This document shows positions 11,501 through 19,886 of a stretch of 64,000 nt of DNA, in pieces. The notes beneath the pieces are model-generated. The model was not told where the DNA came from, made no database searches, and saw only the letters and a list, made by a program, of their open reading frames with translations. This DNA comes from Kluyvera sp036759925 (GTDB taxonomy: Bacteria > Pseudomonadota > Gammaproteobacteria > Enterobacterales > Enterobacteriaceae): assembly GCF_036759925.1 (NCBI RefSeq), contig NZ_JAPKIB010000019.1, positions 1 through 64,000 on the forward strand, in the 5' to 3' direction. A program made the translations under genes and the position numbers. Numbering within the stretch: position 1 is the stretch's first letter; each line of letters starts with the position of its first letter.

Positions 11501-11874
11501 AACAGCTTGCGCTTGTCGGCATCGTCAGTCAGATAGTGGCGCAGCGGCGTAAAGGCTTCATCATCCAGCATACCCGGCAGCAGGGTCATCAGCTTCCAGC
11601 TCATGCTCTGTTTGTTAAAGGCGCTCTCGCCGGGGATTTCGGGCAACACGCGGGTAAACATGTCCCAGATAAAGCTCGCGGGCAGCGGGAAGTCGATATT
11701 CGCGGCAATGCCAAATCGCTGGGACAGCGTCATCTGCAGCCACTGCGCCATCCCGGTACTTTGTACGAGAATCATTTCAGGCTCGAAAGGGTCCGCCAGG
11801 CGGTCCTGCTCAACGATGAACTCCATCAATGCTTCCAGCACGTCCAGACGGTTGGAGTGGTAGACCCTTAACAT
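8503..11874 (-). CDS. recC: RecBCD exonuclease V gamma subunit, Chi recognition RecC
   Basis: 1123 aa (E. coli 1122). RecC splits the duplex and scans the 3' strand for Chi; its inactive helicase-like and nuclease-like domains form the channels. The N-terminus MLRVYHSNRLDVLEALM and the segment YLPYAISDRRAR are recognisable RecC sequence. No intact Walker A is seen, as expected. The start at 11874 lies 12 bp after the ppdC stop, so recC may receive read-through from the pseudopilin genes. A 154-bp gap separates it from ptrA. Confidence 0.96.
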   Translation of the reverse strand: MLRVYHSNRLDVLEALMEFIVEQDRLADPFEPEMILVQSTGMAQWLQMTLSQRFGIAANIDFPLPASFIWDMFTRVLPEIPGESAFNKQSMSWKLMTLLPGMLDDEAFTPLRHYLTDDADKRKLFQLASRVADLYDQYLVYRPQWLTEWEAGRLVDGVGEAQVWQAPLWKALVEHTAALGQPLWHRANLYQRFIDTLEKSNEPPAGLPARVFICGISALPPVYLHALQALGKHVDIYVLFTNPCRYYWGDIKDPAFLARLMARQRRHYREQRELPLFQDASHAPGLFNDDGEQDVGNPMLASWGKLGRDYIYLLAGLERYQELDAFVDIDPDNLLHNLQYDVLELKNAAVAGRTAEEFAHSGNKRPLARDDRSLTVHVCHSPQREVEVLHDRLLAMLEADPTLTPRDIIVMVADIDSYSPFIQAVFGSATGERYLPYAISDRRARQAHPAMQAFITLLSLPDSRFTSEDVLALLDVPVLAARFNIDEAGLLHLRQWVSESGVRWGMDDDNVREMDLPATGQHTWRFGLTRMLLGYAMESEQGEWQEVLPYDESSGLIAELVGHLASLLMQLNRWRQVLTQTRSLEEWLPVCREMLNDFFLPDQDTEAALALIEQQWQAIIAQGVQSQYAGEVPLTLLRDELAQRLDQERISQRFLAGPINICTLMPMRSIPFKVVCLLGMNDGIYPRALAPLGFDLMSQKPVRGDRSRRDDDRYLFLEAMMSAEKALYISYIGRSIQDNSERYPSVLVQELMDYIGQSHCLEGDETLNCDESEQRVKRHVMHLHPRMPFDADNYKAGEQQSYAQEWLAAASQQGEAHADFIQPLEPLTITTLPLEQLQRFWAHPVRAFFQMRLQVNFRNEESDIPDTEPFTLEGLTRYQLNQQLLNTLIEQQDAGQMFRRYRAAGELPYGPFGEIAWEAQHQEMSALASRVIEYRRSGQSMEIDLDCDGVNITGWLPQVQENGLLRWRPSLLSVSQGMQLWLEHLVYCASGGTGESRLLLRKDGEWCFPPLAAEEANAYLSQLVAGYRQGMSQPLLFLPESGGAWIKACYDAENDAILEDEESLQKARSKFLQAYEGNMVVSGEGADVWYQRLWRALEPAQYEAIIAQTTPYLLPVFRFNQSS

Positions 11875-11886
11875 ATTCGCTCCTGA

Positions 11887-12207
11887 CTACTGACTGACCG
11901 GGCAATGCAGGCGGGACATGCGCCCCTGCTTACCCATTGGGGTGGTAATAGTAGCATTGATGCTGACACAACGTTGTGACGATGTCTGTCCCCGCTGACT
12001 CGCCCAGCCCACAGGCAGTGCCAGTGCCTGCTGCTGCGTTTGCCCCCAGGCGTAGCGCCACATCTGACGGTACTGATTAAGCTCAAGACTGCTGGTTGCC
12101 AGCACGCGATAATAGCCACCGAGCGCCGTGACAACGCTGACCATCAGGAACATCGCCAGCACCACTTCCGGCAGGCTAAAGCCCCGCGCTTTCAGGGTAT
12201 CTGGCAT
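11887..12207 (-). CDS. ppdC: Prepilin-peptidase-dependent minor pseudopilin PpdC
   Basis: 106 aa with the chosen start at 12207, which has a strong SD (GGAGGTGAC) 5 bp upstream; an in-frame ATG 24 bp earlier lacks one. The type III (prepilin) leader is MPDTLKARG followed by FSLPEVVLAM. This gives the Gly/Phe cleavage site and Glu+5 of type IV pilin-like proteins, followed by a hydrophobic helix. These minor pseudopilins are thought to prime assembly of type IV pilus or competence-like fibres; their role in enterobacteria is poorly defined. The 5' end overlaps the ygdB stop by 16 bp. Confidence 0.9.
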   Translation of the reverse strand: MPDTLKARGFSLPEVVLAMFLMVSVVTALGGYYRVLATSSLELNQYRQMWRYAWGQTQQQALALPVGWASQRGQTSSQRCVSINATITTPMGKQGRMSRLHCPVSQ

Positions 12208-12596
12208 CGCGTCACCTCCTTTAACGGGCAAAAATCGCTCCAGCCATGCGCGGAAAAACGGATACTTCCCGCCGCCCAGCGTCCCGATTGCCAGAGCATG
12301 AGCGTCTCGTTTTTGGCCACCAGAAGCAGCGTGCCGTCATCAAAGAGACGCAGGCAGACCCGCGTTATATCACCGTGCACCAGGCATTGCGCCCCGGCCT
12401 CCGCCGTCCAGCTCTGGACTTTTCCCCACTGCAACGCGGTATGAACCTCCGCGGCGCGCTGAAGCGCGCGACTCTCCGCACTGACGTTAGCGGTCTGCTG
12501 CCGCAGCGCCTGGTTCAGCCCTTGCAGCATCAGGCTGCCGGTAACCAGCAGCATCAGCACCATCGCCAGCGACGAAATCCCACGCTGGCGATTCAT
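12192..12596 (-). CDS. ygdB: YgdB family protein of the minor-pseudopilin cluster
   Basis: 134 aa (E. coli YgdB about 135). The N-terminus MNRQRGISSLAMVLMLLV resembles a PilX-type pseudopilin leader: basic residues, Gly, then a hydrophobic helix. It lacks the Glu+5 of canonical pilins, as PilX/GspK-type minor pilins do. The gene lies in the tightly packed ppdA-ppdB-ygdB-ppdC operon, starting inside the ppdB stop region (ATGA overlap at 12593-12596). It probably acts at the tip complex of a type IV-like fibre; the precise function is not known. Confidence 0.88.
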   Translation of the reverse strand: MNRQRGISSLAMVLMLLVTGSLMLQGLNQALRQQTANVSAESRALQRAAEVHTALQWGKVQSWTAEAGAQCLVHGDITRVCLRLFDDGTLLLVAKNETLMLWQSGRWAAGSIRFSAHGWSDFCPLKEVTRCQIP

Positions 12597-13147
12597 AGGT
12601 TGTACCCCGTCACACCATACTGCGCGCTGGCGGCGACTCCGCCCGTCGTTGTGGCCGATAAGCTAATCAACAGCTCCGGCGGAAACCCGCTGAAGGCCTG
12701 GCGCGACACCTGAAAATTCGTGACAGTCGCCGCCGCCGGGTCGGTCATTTTATCCCAGCCGCTGCCGCTACAGGCTTTCGCCCCACGCAGCGTCTCCAGC
12801 ACACCGGACTTCAGGCGAAAGCCAATGCTATCTGCGCTCTCCGTCGGCGACGCTTCCCAAAGGCCGTTGCTGTTGCCATCCCAGCGGGCAATAACACACT
12901 GTCCTTCATCTGCAATCGTCAGCGCTTCGCCCTGGCAGCTATCGCCACCACAGTAGCCTGCGCGCTGAAGATGCTTTGCGACCGTATAGGTGCTTTGCCA
13001 GAGATCGTCTTCCAGCGTTTGCTGACGCATTTGCAGGAATATTCCCCGCTGCAGCGCGGGCTGGAAGCGAGAAGCACCCAGCAGTAATACGCTGCTAATC
13101 GCCATCGCAATCAGCACTTCCAGTAGCGAAAACCCGCGCATCAGCAT
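12593..13147 (-). CDS. ppdB: Prepilin-peptidase-dependent minor pseudopilin PpdB
   Basis: 184 aa from the ATG at 13147, which overlaps the ppdA stop (ATGCTGA). A second ATG two codons later (13141) is equally possible, since the AAGGGGG SD serves both; the longer 13162 start is less likely. The prepilin leader MLMRG/FSLLEVLIAM shows the cleavage Gly-Phe and Glu+5, then a hydrophobic assembly helix. Four Cys in the globular part suggest disulfides. A PilW-like minor pseudopilin in the four-gene operon. Confidence 0.9.
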   Translation of the reverse strand: MLMRGFSLLEVLIAMAISSVLLLGASRFQPALQRGIFLQMRQQTLEDDLWQSTYTVAKHLQRAGYCGGDSCQGEALTIADEGQCVIARWDGNSNGLWEASPTESADSIGFRLKSGVLETLRGAKACSGSGWDKMTDPAAATVTNFQVSRQAFSGFPPELLISLSATTTGGVAASAQYGVTGYNL

Positions 13148-13605
13148 GTTCCCCCTTCGCATAGCCGCACTCGCCCCCCGTTTGAGATAACCACCGTCCA
13201 GCGACCCACGTCGCTAACCAGCGTTACGTTGCCCGCCCATGCGGTATTCCGCAGGCCAAAAAAGGCCAGGTTAGGCGTGATATGGCTGACGCTCACCTCC
13301 TCCCACATCGGGCGAAATACGGCGGGATTACCCGTTGGGCAGCCTGCCAGAACCGCCTCATCGGCCACCACGCACCATCCGCTTTCGTGGCGGTGTAACC
13401 GGAAGATACGATCGCGGTTATGCCAGTTGGCATCGCTACGCATCGCCATCAGGTAGCCGCGCAGTTCGCTGGCGGTTTGCCATAGCCGCTGCGACTGCTG
13501 CCAGTGATGCCAGCCGTACAGGCCAGTTGCGCTGAGAATAAGCACCAGCGTCAGCGCTACCAGGGTTTCAATGAGGGTATAGCCCCGTTCTCTTTCTCTG
13601 TTCAT
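13141..13605 (-). CDS. ppdA: Prepilin-peptidase-dependent minor pseudopilin PpdA
   Basis: 154 aa from the ATG at 13605 (E. coli PpdA 156). An upstream in-frame extension to 13728 is not supported, because it would place extra sequence before the prepilin leader. The leader MNRERERG/YTLIETLVAL has the processing Gly, a Tyr+1 and Glu+5. It is followed by a hydrophobic helix and a GspH/FimT-like pseudopilin body containing the recognisable stretch FFGLRNTAWAG. First gene of the ppdA-ppdB-ygdB-ppdC operon, downstream of the thyA terminator. Confidence 0.9.
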   Translation of the reverse strand: MNRERERGYTLIETLVALTLVLILSATGLYGWHHWQQSQRLWQTASELRGYLMAMRSDANWHNRDRIFRLHRHESGWCVVADEAVLAGCPTGNPAVFRPMWEEVSVSHITPNLAFFGLRNTAWAGNVTLVSDVGRWTVVISNGGRVRLCEGGTC

Positions 13606-13768
13606 AGCGGGCAGTATGGCGCGCGCGCCAATGGGGTGCGAGGCTGGTATTTGGCTTTTACGAGTCGCCTTCAGGGGAAAATAGTGGTTTACAGCAACGC
13701 GGGGGAAAACGTGGAAAGCGCTTCGCAAAACGGCGGCTTACGGCGCCAGAAATACCGTCAACACGCAT

Positions 13769-13799
13769 AAAAAAACGGCACCTAAGTGCCGTTTTTTTA
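13769..13799. terminator. Bidirectional terminator between thyA and ppdA
   Basis: An A-run, the stem ACGGCAC, the loop CTAA, GTGCCGT and a T-run. The stem is flanked by A7 and T7, so it works on either strand. It lies 11 bp past the thyA stop and ends the lgt-thyA transcript before the pseudopilin operon. Confidence 0.85.
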
Positions 13800-13810
13800 T
13801 GACCGTGAGA

Positions 13811-14605
13811 TTAAATCGCCACTGGCGCTTTGATCCCCGGGTGCGGGTCGTAGCCTTCAATTTCGAAGTCATCAAAGCGGTAGTCGAAAATAGACTCCGG
13901 CTTACGTTTAATCACCAGCTTCGGCAGCGCACGCGGTTCGCGGGTCAGCTGCAGCGCGGTCTGTTCCATGTGGTTGCTGTACAGGTGGGTATCCCCGCCG
14001 GTCCAGACAAAATCGCCCACTTCCAGGTCGCACTGCTGCGCCATCATATGCACCAGCAGCGCATAGCTGGCGATGTTGAACGGCAGGCCGAGGAACACGT
14101 CGCAGGAGCGTTGGTAGAGCTGACAAGAGAGTTTACCGTCAGCCACGTAGAACTGGAAAAACGCATGGCACGGCGCCAGCGCCATTTTGTCCAGTTCACC
14201 GACGTTCCACGCGGAAACGATAATACGGCGCGAGTCCGGATCGTTTTTCAGCTGGTTCATCACGGTGGTGATCTGGTCAATATGGCGACCATCTGGCGTT
14301 GGCCAGGCGCGCCACTGTTTGCCGTAAACCGGCCCCAGGTTGCCGTTCTCATCAGCCCATTCATCCCAGATGCTGACGTTGTTTTCGTGCAGGTAGGCAA
14401 CGTTGGTGTCGCCCTGCAGGAACCACAGCAGTTCGTGGATGATGGAGCGCAAATGGCAGCGCTTGGTCGTCACCAGCGGGAAACCCTCTTGCAGGTTAAA
14501 GCGCATCTGGTGGCCGAAAATGGAGACGGTGCCGGTACCGGTACGGTCGTTTTTCTGGGTGCCCTCATCGAGCACCTTCTGCATCAGTTCAAGATACTGT
14601 TTCAT
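13811..14605 (-). CDS. thyA: Thymidylate synthase
   Basis: 264 aa, the same length as E. coli ThyA. It methylates dUMP to dTMP using methylene-THF, in the cytoplasm. The active-site motif PCHAFFQFYV (Cys near residue 146), the phosphate-binding segment RRIIVSAWN and the dUMP/folate segment LPFNIASYALL are all present. The SD AGGA before the ATG at 14605 overlaps the lgt stop region, 6 bp away, so lgt and thyA are cotranscribed as in E. coli. Intact. Confidence 0.98.
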   Translation of the reverse strand: MKQYLELMQKVLDEGTQKNDRTGTGTVSIFGHQMRFNLQEGFPLVTTKRCHLRSIIHELLWFLQGDTNVAYLHENNVSIWDEWADENGNLGPVYGKQWRAWPTPDGRHIDQITTVMNQLKNDPDSRRIIVSAWNVGELDKMALAPCHAFFQFYVADGKLSCQLYQRSCDVFLGLPFNIASYALLVHMMAQQCDLEVGDFVWTGGDTHLYSNHMEQTALQLTREPRALPKLVIKRKPESIFDYRFDDFEIEGYDPHPGIKAPVAI

Positions 14606-14611
14606 GCTTCC

Positions 14612-15484
14612 TCAGGAGATCTGTTGCTGCGGACGGCGAAACGCCCAGACCATCATAATGATACCCGCAAGCACCATCGGAATCGAAAGAATCTGCCCCA
14701 TGCTGATGTACTGCACCCACTCGCCGGTGAACTGCGCATCCGGCTGGCGGAAGAATTCAGAAATGATACGGAACAGACCGTAGCCAATCAGGAACAGACC
14801 GGAGACCGAGCCCGCCGGGCGTGGTTTACGGATAAAGAAGTTCAGGATCAGGAACAGCACCACGCCTTCCAGCGCCAGTTCGTACAACTGGGACGCATGA
14901 CGCGGCAGCGAGCCGTAGGTATCAAACAGCGTTTGCCATTCCGGGTGAGACGGCAGCAGCGCCAGGTCTTCCGCACGGGAACCTGGGAACAGCATAGTGT
15001 AGTGGAAGCTTGGGTCGACGCGGCCCCACAGTTCGCCGTTGATAAAGTTCCCCAGACGACCGCAGCCCAGACCGAACGGGATCAGCGGCGCGATGAAGTC
15101 AGAGACCTGGAAGAAGGTACGCTTGGTACGTTTGGCGAAGATAATCATCACCACGATCACGCCAATCAGGCCACCGTGGAAGGACATCCCACCGTCCCAG
15201 ACGCGGAACAGATAGAGCGGATCCTGCAGGAAGGAGTCAAAGTTGTAGAACATCACGTAGCCGATGCGCCCGCCGAGGAATACCCCGAGGAAGCCCGCAT
15301 ACAGCAGGTTTTCAACTTCGTTTTTGGTCCAGCCGCTGTTTGGGCGATTCGCTCGACGCGTCGCCAGCCACATAGCGAAGATAAAGCCCACAAGGTACAT
15401 CATGCCGTACCAATGCAGGGAAACCGGTCCGATGGAGAAAATTACCGGATCAAAGTCCGGGAAACGCAGATAACCACTATTCAT
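14612..15484 (-). CDS. lgt: Prolipoprotein diacylglyceryl transferase
   Basis: 290 aa (E. coli 291). An inner-membrane enzyme that transfers diacylglycerol from phosphatidylglycerol to the lipobox Cys of prolipoproteins, the first step of lipoprotein maturation. About seven hydrophobic segments are visible. The signature GCGRLGNFINGELWGR (essential Arg, Asn and Gly) and the H-G-G motif SFHGGLIGV identify the family. It is upstream of thyA in one operon; the downstream side ends in the coupled thyA SD. Confidence 0.97.
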   Translation of the reverse strand: MNSGYLRFPDFDPVIFSIGPVSLHWYGMMYLVGFIFAMWLATRRANRPNSGWTKNEVENLLYAGFLGVFLGGRIGYVMFYNFDSFLQDPLYLFRVWDGGMSFHGGLIGVIVVMIIFAKRTKRTFFQVSDFIAPLIPFGLGCGRLGNFINGELWGRVDPSFHYTMLFPGSRAEDLALLPSHPEWQTLFDTYGSLPRHASQLYELALEGVVLFLILNFFIRKPRPAGSVSGLFLIGYGLFRIISEFFRQPDAQFTGEWVQYISMGQILSIPMVLAGIIMMVWAFRRPQQQIS

Positions 15485-15644
15485 CTGTCACCACAAATGC
15501 TTGTTATTCCGCCGAAAGTGGACAGCGGTAGAGATGCGCGCCGGAAGCTTCAGGCGCTCCAAAGGTGCGAATGATAGCACAGGGGAGATGAGAGATGATG
15601 CGGAGAAGATGTAAAAGATATGTATAAACGGGTGCTACGGGAGA

Positions 15645-15675
15645 TCCCGGCGTCGCTTCGCTCGGCCGGGCTACG
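15645..15675. repeat. REP-like palindrome between lgt and ptsP
   Basis: CCCGGCGTCGCTTCGCTCGG followed by CCGGGCTAC: the GC-rich imperfect palindrome that recurs in this window at 22.3, 29.0, 38.6 and 49.4 kb. It lies in the 233-bp gap between ptsP and lgt. Confidence 0.75.
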
Positions 15676-15717
15676 AGGTGGTGCAGAATGTACATCCGGC
15701 AATGTGCGCCGGGCTGC

Positions 15718-17964
15718 CTACAGGCCGCCGCGAATCAGGCCACCGAGGCCGCGACGTTCCATAAAGGCCGCCACCTGATGACGCACTTCGGTCGCCATCT
15801 GCGCCTCAAGACTGCGGCGCGCCAGGGTTTCGGCATCTTCGAGATCGATATTGCGCAGCAGATACTTCACGCGCGGCACCGAGCGACCGTTCATCGACAG
15901 ATGACGGAAGCCGAGGCCCACCAGAATGGTGACACACATTGGGTCGCCCGCCATTTCGCCGCACAGGCGTAAATCAATGCCGTAGCGCTCCGCTTCCTGG
16001 ACAATCATCGACAGCACCCGAATCATGCCTGGGTGCAGGCTGTCATACATGCTGGCAACGCGCGTGTTGTTGCGGTCAACCGCCAGCACGTACTGAGTCA
16101 GGTCGTTGGTGCCCACCGAGATGAAATCGACGCGGTTTGCCAGATTCGGCAGCATAAAGACCATCGACGGCACTTCCAGCATGATCCCGACACGTGGTTT
16201 GGGAATCGCATAGCCGATCATCTCTTCGACTTCGCGTCCGGCGCGGTCGATCAGGCGACGAGCTTCGTCCACCTCTTCAAGATTGGTGATCATCGGTAGC
16301 AGAATGCTTAGATTGCCGGTTGCCGCATTGGCGCGCAGCATCGCACGCACCTGGATCAGGAAGATCTCTGGCTGATCGAGCGTGATGCGGATCCCACGCC
16401 AGCCAAGGCACGGGTTCTCTTCGCTAATCGGCATGTACGGCAGCTGTTTATCTGCCCCGACGTCGAGCGTACGCAGCGTCACCGGCTTGTCGTTAAACAT
16501 CTGCAGCATGCCCTGATACTGCGCCACCTGCTCCTCTTCCGACGGGAAGCCGCTTTGCAGCATAAACGGAATTTCGGTGCGATAGAGGCCAATGCCGTCG
16601 ATGCGACGACCCAGCTTCTGCTCATGTTCCGGGCTTAAACCAGCGTTGAGCATCACCTTCACACGCTCGCCGCTTTTCAGCTCCGCCGGACGTTCAACGT
16701 CCCCTTCCGCCAGGCGGCTAAGTTCGTTCTCTTCACTAATAAGGCGCTGGTATTCCTGCACCAGGATCGGTTCGGGATCGACCAGCAGTTCGCCGCGATA
16801 GCCGTCCACCACCAGCGTGCGTCCATGAAGGATCGCAGGCTGAATATCCGCCCCCATCACCGTCGGAATGCCCAGCGCACGCACCATGATTGCCGCGTGA
16901 GAGTTAGCGGCGCCGTCGCGAACGACCACACCCGCTAAACGATCCTGCGGCACTTCCGCAAGCGTCGCGGCAGAGAGTTCATCAGCCACCAGCACAAACC
17001 GCGCGGGCCAGCCGTTAGCCCCCTGTGTGGTGTCATCGAGGTGGAACAGCAAACGCTGCCCGAGCGTGCGTAAATCGCCCGCCCGTTCTTTCAGATAGCC
17101 GTCGCTCAGGGCAGCAAACTGTTCGGCGAACTTCTCGATAATTTTTTTCACCGCCCATTCGGCGACCGAGCCTTTATCGACTTCCGCGAACAGTTCGCGG
17201 CGCAGGCTGGCGTCAGAGAGCAGGTGTGAATAGAGGTCAAAAATCGCCGCCGTCTCTTTTTGCGCCCCGGCGGCATAGCGTTTGCTGTAGCGACGAAATT
17301 CGTTCGCCGCCTCTTCCAGCGCCGCAGTTAAGCGCTCACGCTCAAGGGCGGTATCCAGCGATGAGGCTTCGTAAACCTGCTCCATCAGCGGCAGGGTGGC
17401 GTCCATCCAGCCTTCGGCGATCGCCACACCCGGCGAGGCAGGCAGCGCGCGGATGCGTGTCTGACGATACTGACCAAACAGCGCCGTCAGCTGAGATTGA
17501 GAGAGGATCGCCGCCATCTGGGTGGCGAGCGTCACCAGAAATGACTCTTCGCTTTCGTCGAACTGACGCAGCTCGCGCTGCTGTACCACCAGTACGCCCA
17601 GCAGTTGGCGGCGCTGAATAATCGGCACGCCGAGAAAGGCCCGGAAGCGCTCTTCTTTTACTGAGGGGATATATTTGTAGCTGGGGTGTTTTTGTGCGTC
17701 GGCAAGGTTGATGGGTTCAGCCAGTCGGCCAACCAGGCCAACGATGCCTTCATCAAAGGCGAGCGTAATGGTACGACCGCGTGGCTTTTTCAGCCCGCGG
17801 GTCGCCATCAGGTAAAAGCAGCGTCGATCGTTGTCGGCAAGATAGACCGAGCAAACCTCCGTCTCCATTGCCTGGCAGACATCGGTAACCAGAATATCCA
17901 GCGCCTCGTTCAGACGAGGCGCACTCGCGACCTTCTCAACAATTTCGCGTAAGCGCGTGAGCAT
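15718..17964 (-). CDS. ptsP: PTS-Ntr enzyme I (phosphoenolpyruvate-protein phosphotransferase PtsP)
   Basis: 748 aa, the E. coli length. It phosphorylates NPr (PtsO) from PEP, starting the nitrogen-related PTS cascade to EIIA-Ntr. An N-terminal GAF domain (about 1-150, with the segment VCSVYLADNDRRCFYLMATR) precedes the enzyme I modules. The phospho-histidine motif is GAANSHAAIMVRALGIP (His near 356), and the C-terminal PEP-binding barrel has SVGTNDLTQYVLAVDRNN and a CGEMAGDP motif. It starts 12 bp after rppH stops, and the two are probably cotranscribed. Confidence 0.97.
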   Translation of the reverse strand: MLTRLREIVEKVASAPRLNEALDILVTDVCQAMETEVCSVYLADNDRRCFYLMATRGLKKPRGRTITLAFDEGIVGLVGRLAEPINLADAQKHPSYKYIPSVKEERFRAFLGVPIIQRRQLLGVLVVQQRELRQFDESEESFLVTLATQMAAILSQSQLTALFGQYRQTRIRALPASPGVAIAEGWMDATLPLMEQVYEASSLDTALERERLTAALEEAANEFRRYSKRYAAGAQKETAAIFDLYSHLLSDASLRRELFAEVDKGSVAEWAVKKIIEKFAEQFAALSDGYLKERAGDLRTLGQRLLFHLDDTTQGANGWPARFVLVADELSAATLAEVPQDRLAGVVVRDGAANSHAAIMVRALGIPTVMGADIQPAILHGRTLVVDGYRGELLVDPEPILVQEYQRLISEENELSRLAEGDVERPAELKSGERVKVMLNAGLSPEHEQKLGRRIDGIGLYRTEIPFMLQSGFPSEEEQVAQYQGMLQMFNDKPVTLRTLDVGADKQLPYMPISEENPCLGWRGIRITLDQPEIFLIQVRAMLRANAATGNLSILLPMITNLEEVDEARRLIDRAGREVEEMIGYAIPKPRVGIMLEVPSMVFMLPNLANRVDFISVGTNDLTQYVLAVDRNNTRVASMYDSLHPGMIRVLSMIVQEAERYGIDLRLCGEMAGDPMCVTILVGLGFRHLSMNGRSVPRVKYLLRNIDLEDAETLARRSLEAQMATEVRHQVAAFMERRGLGGLIRGGL

Positions 17965-17976
17965 AATATGCGTGGC

Positions 17977-18507
17977 TTAACCTCTTTTGCGTCGATAAGC
18001 AGGCGCGCTTTGCGGCTTTGGCGCGCTCTCCGCAAGCGCCATCACTACACTGGCGAACTCTTTCATCACCCGGCGGTAGACGTCGCGTTTAAACGAGACG
18101 ACCTGACGCACCGGATACCAGTAACTCACCCAGCGCCAGCCGTCGAACTCCGGCGTGCTGCTGGTTTGCATATTGATATCCGCGTCATTGCCGATCAACT
18201 GCAAGAGAAACCACTTTTGTTTCTGGCCGATACACACCGGCTTAGTGTCCCAACGCACCAAACGTTTTGGCAACTTGTAACGCAACCAGTTTCGGGTCGA
18301 AGCGAGGATCCGCACATCCTTGCGGCTTAATCCAACTTCTTCGAACAGTTCCCGATACATCGCCTGTTCTGCTGTCTCACCGGGGTTTATGCCCCCCTGG
18401 GGAAATTGCCAGGAGTGCTGACCATAGCGTCGGGCCCACATTACCTGACCCTGACGATTGCAAATTACAATACCAACGTTCGGGCGGTAGCCATCGTCAT
18501 CAATCAC
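17977..18507 (-). CDS. rppH: RNA pyrophosphohydrolase RppH (Nudix)
   Basis: 176 aa, the same length as in E. coli. It removes pyrophosphate from the 5' end of triphosphorylated RNAs, exposing a monophosphate that stimulates RNase E decay. The Nudix box occupies residues 38-60 and shows the G-x5-E-x7-RE-x2-EE-x-G pattern (GGINPGETAEQAM, then RELFEEVGL). The C-terminus is basic (KPQSAPAYRRKRG). Its promoter must lie in the long intergenic region to the right, with ptsP following. Confidence 0.97.
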   Translation of the reverse strand: MIDDDGYRPNVGIVICNRQGQVMWARRYGQHSWQFPQGGINPGETAEQAMYRELFEEVGLSRKDVRILASTRNWLRYKLPKRLVRWDTKPVCIGQKQKWFLLQLIGNDADINMQTSSTPEFDGWRWVSYWYPVRQVVSFKRDVYRRVMKEFASVVMALAESAPKPQSAPAYRRKRG

Positions 18508-19190
18508 CGGACTACCTCAAAATAAGCTTCAATGTGAATGATTGTTTCACACTCGCTGGAAACGGTAAACCACTCTATTACGCCTCTACCAACGAATAAC
18601 ATTTGAATAACTCACAGTAATCATCAGAGTTATAAACAGAGAACCGCGCTGGTCAGCGATTTTATTCACTTTTTCTGTGGATAGAGTTGTGAAGAAGTAC
18701 GGAATTACCCAGGGAAAACCCAGAGTACTCTGAATAATCGCATGACACCCACGTTCAGTAAAATGATATTTTTCATTATGTTATTATAGTTAATCTTGAT
18801 GTATTAGCGCATAACGTGACGATCATCACATGGGCGATCCTTCAATTGATGAAAGATCGAACAACGTTGGTTTTATCCACAGATTGTGCAAACATCTTAG
18901 ACATCTTTTGTGCGAAAATTCGATTTTCGTCGCACGTCAAGGCTGTAAATTGAAACAGTAGTCAGGCTTTTCCCCAGTTATCCCACTTTTCTGTGGATAA
19001 CATGGTGTAAGATCCTGTTCATTGTCAGTGACCAGATTTGGAAAACCTTTTTTCAGCGGATTTTTTTATGTAATTTCTGCGTAAAAAAACGATGATAATC
19101 ATCACCTTGGTTTATTTACTCAGAAAAAGTTAAACTCTATCCACACCCGGTAAAACTGTCGTTCATTTTTTCACCAAAAGGCGCATTGTT
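18508..19190. promoter_or_regulatory. Divergent rppH-mutH intergenic region with DnaA-box-like sites
   Basis: 683 bp without a convincing gene. Four DnaA-box-like 9-mers occur: 18676-18684 (reverse CTATCCACA), 18873-18881 (TTATCCACA), 18992-19000 (reverse TTATCCACA) and 19137-19145 (CTATCCACA). Two match the R1-type consensus exactly. A CRP-like site CGTGACGATCATCACA lies at 18815-18830, and a Fur-like core GATGATAATCATC at about 19091-19103. The region is AT-rich and must contain the divergent promoters. The site calls are by eye only. Confidence 0.5.
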
Positions 19191-19886
19191 ATGTCAACCC
19201 TCGCACCGCTTCCCGAATCGCCCAAAACTCAGGCTGAGCTGCTCGCCCAGGCGCAGCGTCTGGCGGGCTATTCGTTAGGAGAGCTGGCAGCGATGGCCGG
19301 TATCGTCGCGCCAAAGGATTTAAAGCGCGATAAAGGCTGGATTGGCGTGCTACTGGAGATCTGGCTGGGAGCCAGCGCCGGCAGCAAGCCCGAGCAGGAT
19401 TTTGCCGCGTTGGGGGTGGAGCTAAAAACCATTCCGATCGATGCGCAAGGCCGCCCGCTAGAAACCACCTTCGTGTGCGTCGCACCGCTGACCGGCAATT
19501 CAGGCGTCACCTGGGAAAATAGCCACGTGCGCCATAAGCTCAAACGCGTGCTGTGGATCCCGGTCGAGGGCGATCGCGCCATTCCGCTTGCCGAGCGCCG
19601 GGTGGGCGCGCCGCTGCTATGGACACCAAGCGCGGAAGAAGAGCATCAATTGCAGATGGACTGGGAAGAGCTGATGGATCTGATCGTGCTCGGCCAGGTG
19701 GAGCGTATTACCGCCCGCCACGGCGAGGTGCTTCAGCTCAGGCCAAAGGCGGCCAACAGTAAAGCGTTGACCGAAGCTATCGGCGCACTGGGGGAGCCCA
19801 TCATGACGCTACCGCGCGGTTTTTATCTCAAAAAGAACTTCACCGCCGCCCTGCTGGCCCGCCATTTTATGTTACGCACCGATTAA
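19191..19886 (+). CDS. mutH: DNA mismatch repair endonuclease MutH
   Basis: 231 aa (E. coli 229). It nicks the unmethylated strand at hemimethylated GATC sites once activated by MutS-MutL. The restriction-like catalytic triad D70, E77, K79 is visible in EQDFAALGVELKTIPID. The ATG at 19191 follows a weak SD (AAAGGCG). It is transcribed divergently from rppH, and its promoter lies in a region rich in DnaA-box-like motifs. Confidence 0.97.
   Translation: MSTLAPLPESPKTQAELLAQAQRLAGYSLGELAAMAGIVAPKDLKRDKGWIGVLLEIWLGASAGSKPEQDFAALGVELKTIPIDAQGRPLETTFVCVAPLTGNSGVTWENSHVRHKLKRVLWIPVEGDRAIPLAERRVGAPLLWTPSAEEEHQLQMDWEELMDLIVLGQVERITARHGEVLQLRPKAANSKALTEAIGALGEPIMTLPRGFYLKKNFTAALLARHFMLRTD

Noticed and set aside
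13799..15574. 591-codon plus-strand ORF across thyA and lgt
   Set aside because: Antisense to two clear genes; low-complexity His/Arg/Gln translation is typical of a GC-rich shadow frame.
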